Shown here one piece after another: positions 63,482-64,000 of a stretch of 64,000 nt of DNA. The notes below the pieces were generated by a model that was not told where the DNA came from, did not search any database, and saw only the letters and a list, made by a program, of their open reading frames with translations. Each line of letters begins with the position of its first letter. Position 1 is the first letter of the stretch. The DNA lies in the NCBI GenBank assembly GCA_965656875.1, contig CBFHMJ010000002.1, positions 248,001-312,000 on the forward strand, in the 5' to 3' direction. Position numbers and translations under genes: made by a program. The DNA is from CBFHMJ01 sp965656875. Lineage in GTDB: Bacteria > Pseudomonadota > Gammaproteobacteria > Enterobacterales > Alteromonadaceae.

Positions 63482-64000
63482 TTATTTGAGTTGTAGTCGC
63501 TTCATTGAACCGACTTCGGGGGCGTTTTTGCTGTCAAAAACACACCTGAATCCATTAGATCCATAGATAGAACGGTGTTTAACAGGGGATTTTGCCCAAC
63601 GATTTGAGTTGGTTTGCGCCCATGCCTGTTCATCCCACGCGCCACCTCTGATAACACGCCATTGTCCACTTTCAGGTCCAGAGAGATCGCCGTGTTGATA
63701 CAGGGCTTGAATTGCATCTTCTTTAAACCAGTTGTAAACCCATTCGGCAACGCCGCCTTGCATATCGAATAATCCAGCTTTGTTAGCCGCTCGTTGGCCG
63801 CGAGGCCAGGTTTTGTCTTCGCCACAGCCATCATGTTCATTGGGCACTGAACCGCTGGTTACTTCGTCATCCATAATGGCGTGTTTACAGGTGGCTTTTT
63901 CATGACCCCAGGGATATCGTTCGTTTACACCTGCGCGGGCTGCTAATTCCCATTCCGCTTCAAGTGGGAGCCTTCCTCCATGTACTTCACAGTAGTTTTG
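63482..64000 (-). CDS. Formylglycine-generating-enzyme (SUMF1/FGE-sulfatase) family protein, 5' end outside window
   Basis: The frame runs off the right edge, so only the C-terminal 172 residues are visible. QNYCEVHGGRLPLEAEWELAA (read in pieces), GVNERYPWG, FDMQGGVAEWVYNWF, VIRGGAWDEQAW and YGSNGFRCVFD are the FGE domain motifs in order. Most bacterial members are not true formylglycine enzymes but C-type-lectin-fold domains of peptidases, kinases or oxygenases (for example EgtB). The part before the window decides the function. An ATG at 63874 is an internal Met. Confidence 0.85.
   Translation of the reverse strand, partial: QNYCEVHGGRLPLEAEWELAARAGVNERYPWGHEKATCKHAIMDDEVTSGSVPNEHDGCGEDKTWPRGQRAANKAGLFDMQGGVAEWVYNWFKEDAIQALYQHGDLSGPESGQWRVIRGGAWDEQAWAQTNSNRWAKSPVKHRSIYGSNGFRCVFDSKNAPEVGSMKRLQLK

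Noticed and set aside
1..64000. Transposon, prophage, CRISPR array, tRNA or rRNA genes
   Set aside because: No transposase or phage gene, no regularly spaced repeats, and no sequence that I could fold as a tRNA or recognise as rRNA.

Overview
The window reads as the chromosome of a free-living, probably marine gammaproteobacterium. This is inferred from housekeeping blocks with typical gammaproteobacterial order (gppA-rhlB / trxA-rho, ubiD-fre, tatABC-tatD, hemB), YajQ, a BtuB receptor behind a cobalamin riboswitch, a vibriolysin-like M4 protease and an NhaC-type sodium/proton antiporter. Base composition is moderately AT-rich. No tRNA, rRNA, transposase, phage gene or CRISPR array was seen.

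Layout. 1-4.8 kb: the 3' end of a nonribosomal peptide synthetase (C-A-T-TE, cut by the left edge), then a metal-dependent amidohydrolase. 4.8-9.0 kb (minus strand): a small membrane protein, a large propeller-type membrane sensor kinase and a small secreted protein. 9.8-14.8 kb: NhaC antiporter, secreted M4 metalloprotease with two PPC domains, SGNH hydrolase. 15.4-35.0 kb: one long plus-strand gene train (below). 35.1-46.5 kb: TraT lipoprotein, Cu/Zn-type permease, DsrE-like protein and thioredoxin 2, PanE, VanZ-like protein, YajQ, riboswitch and BtuB, MsrA, a DUF2982-like protein, FapA. 46.5-61.8 kb: fre, ubiD, rho, trxA, rhlB, gppA/ppx, an envelope protein, the tat operon with tatD, a diguanylate cyclase, hemB, a 2-oxoglutarate/iron dioxygenase. 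61.8-64 kb: two DUF1289 proteins, a 58-residue protein and the 3' end of a formylglycine-generating-enzyme family gene.

The most interesting region is 15,416-35,024: seventeen co-directional genes, many overlapping by 1-4 bases. The first half looks like a carrier-protein-based pathway: an AMP-forming ligase, a fold-III PLP decarboxylase, a divergent acyl-CoA dehydrogenase-like protein, two divergent ketosynthase/thiolase-like proteins, a flavin halogenase-like enzyme with the diagnostic Lys and WxWxIP motif, an alpha/beta hydrolase, a degenerate asparagine-synthetase-like protein and a free acyl carrier protein. The second half looks like an export module: ABC ATPase and MacB/FtsX-type permease, two related TPR-like proteins, a LolA-like periplasmic protein, an outer-membrane protein, a TauE-family permease, and a DmdC-type acyl-CoA dehydrogenase. 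I recognise no characterised pathway with this gene set. The proposal is that a carrier-bound amino acid is decarboxylated, oxidised, possibly halogenated and condensed, then moved to or through the outer membrane.

All calls come from reading motifs, gene order and spacing by eye. No database search, structure prediction or expression data were available.
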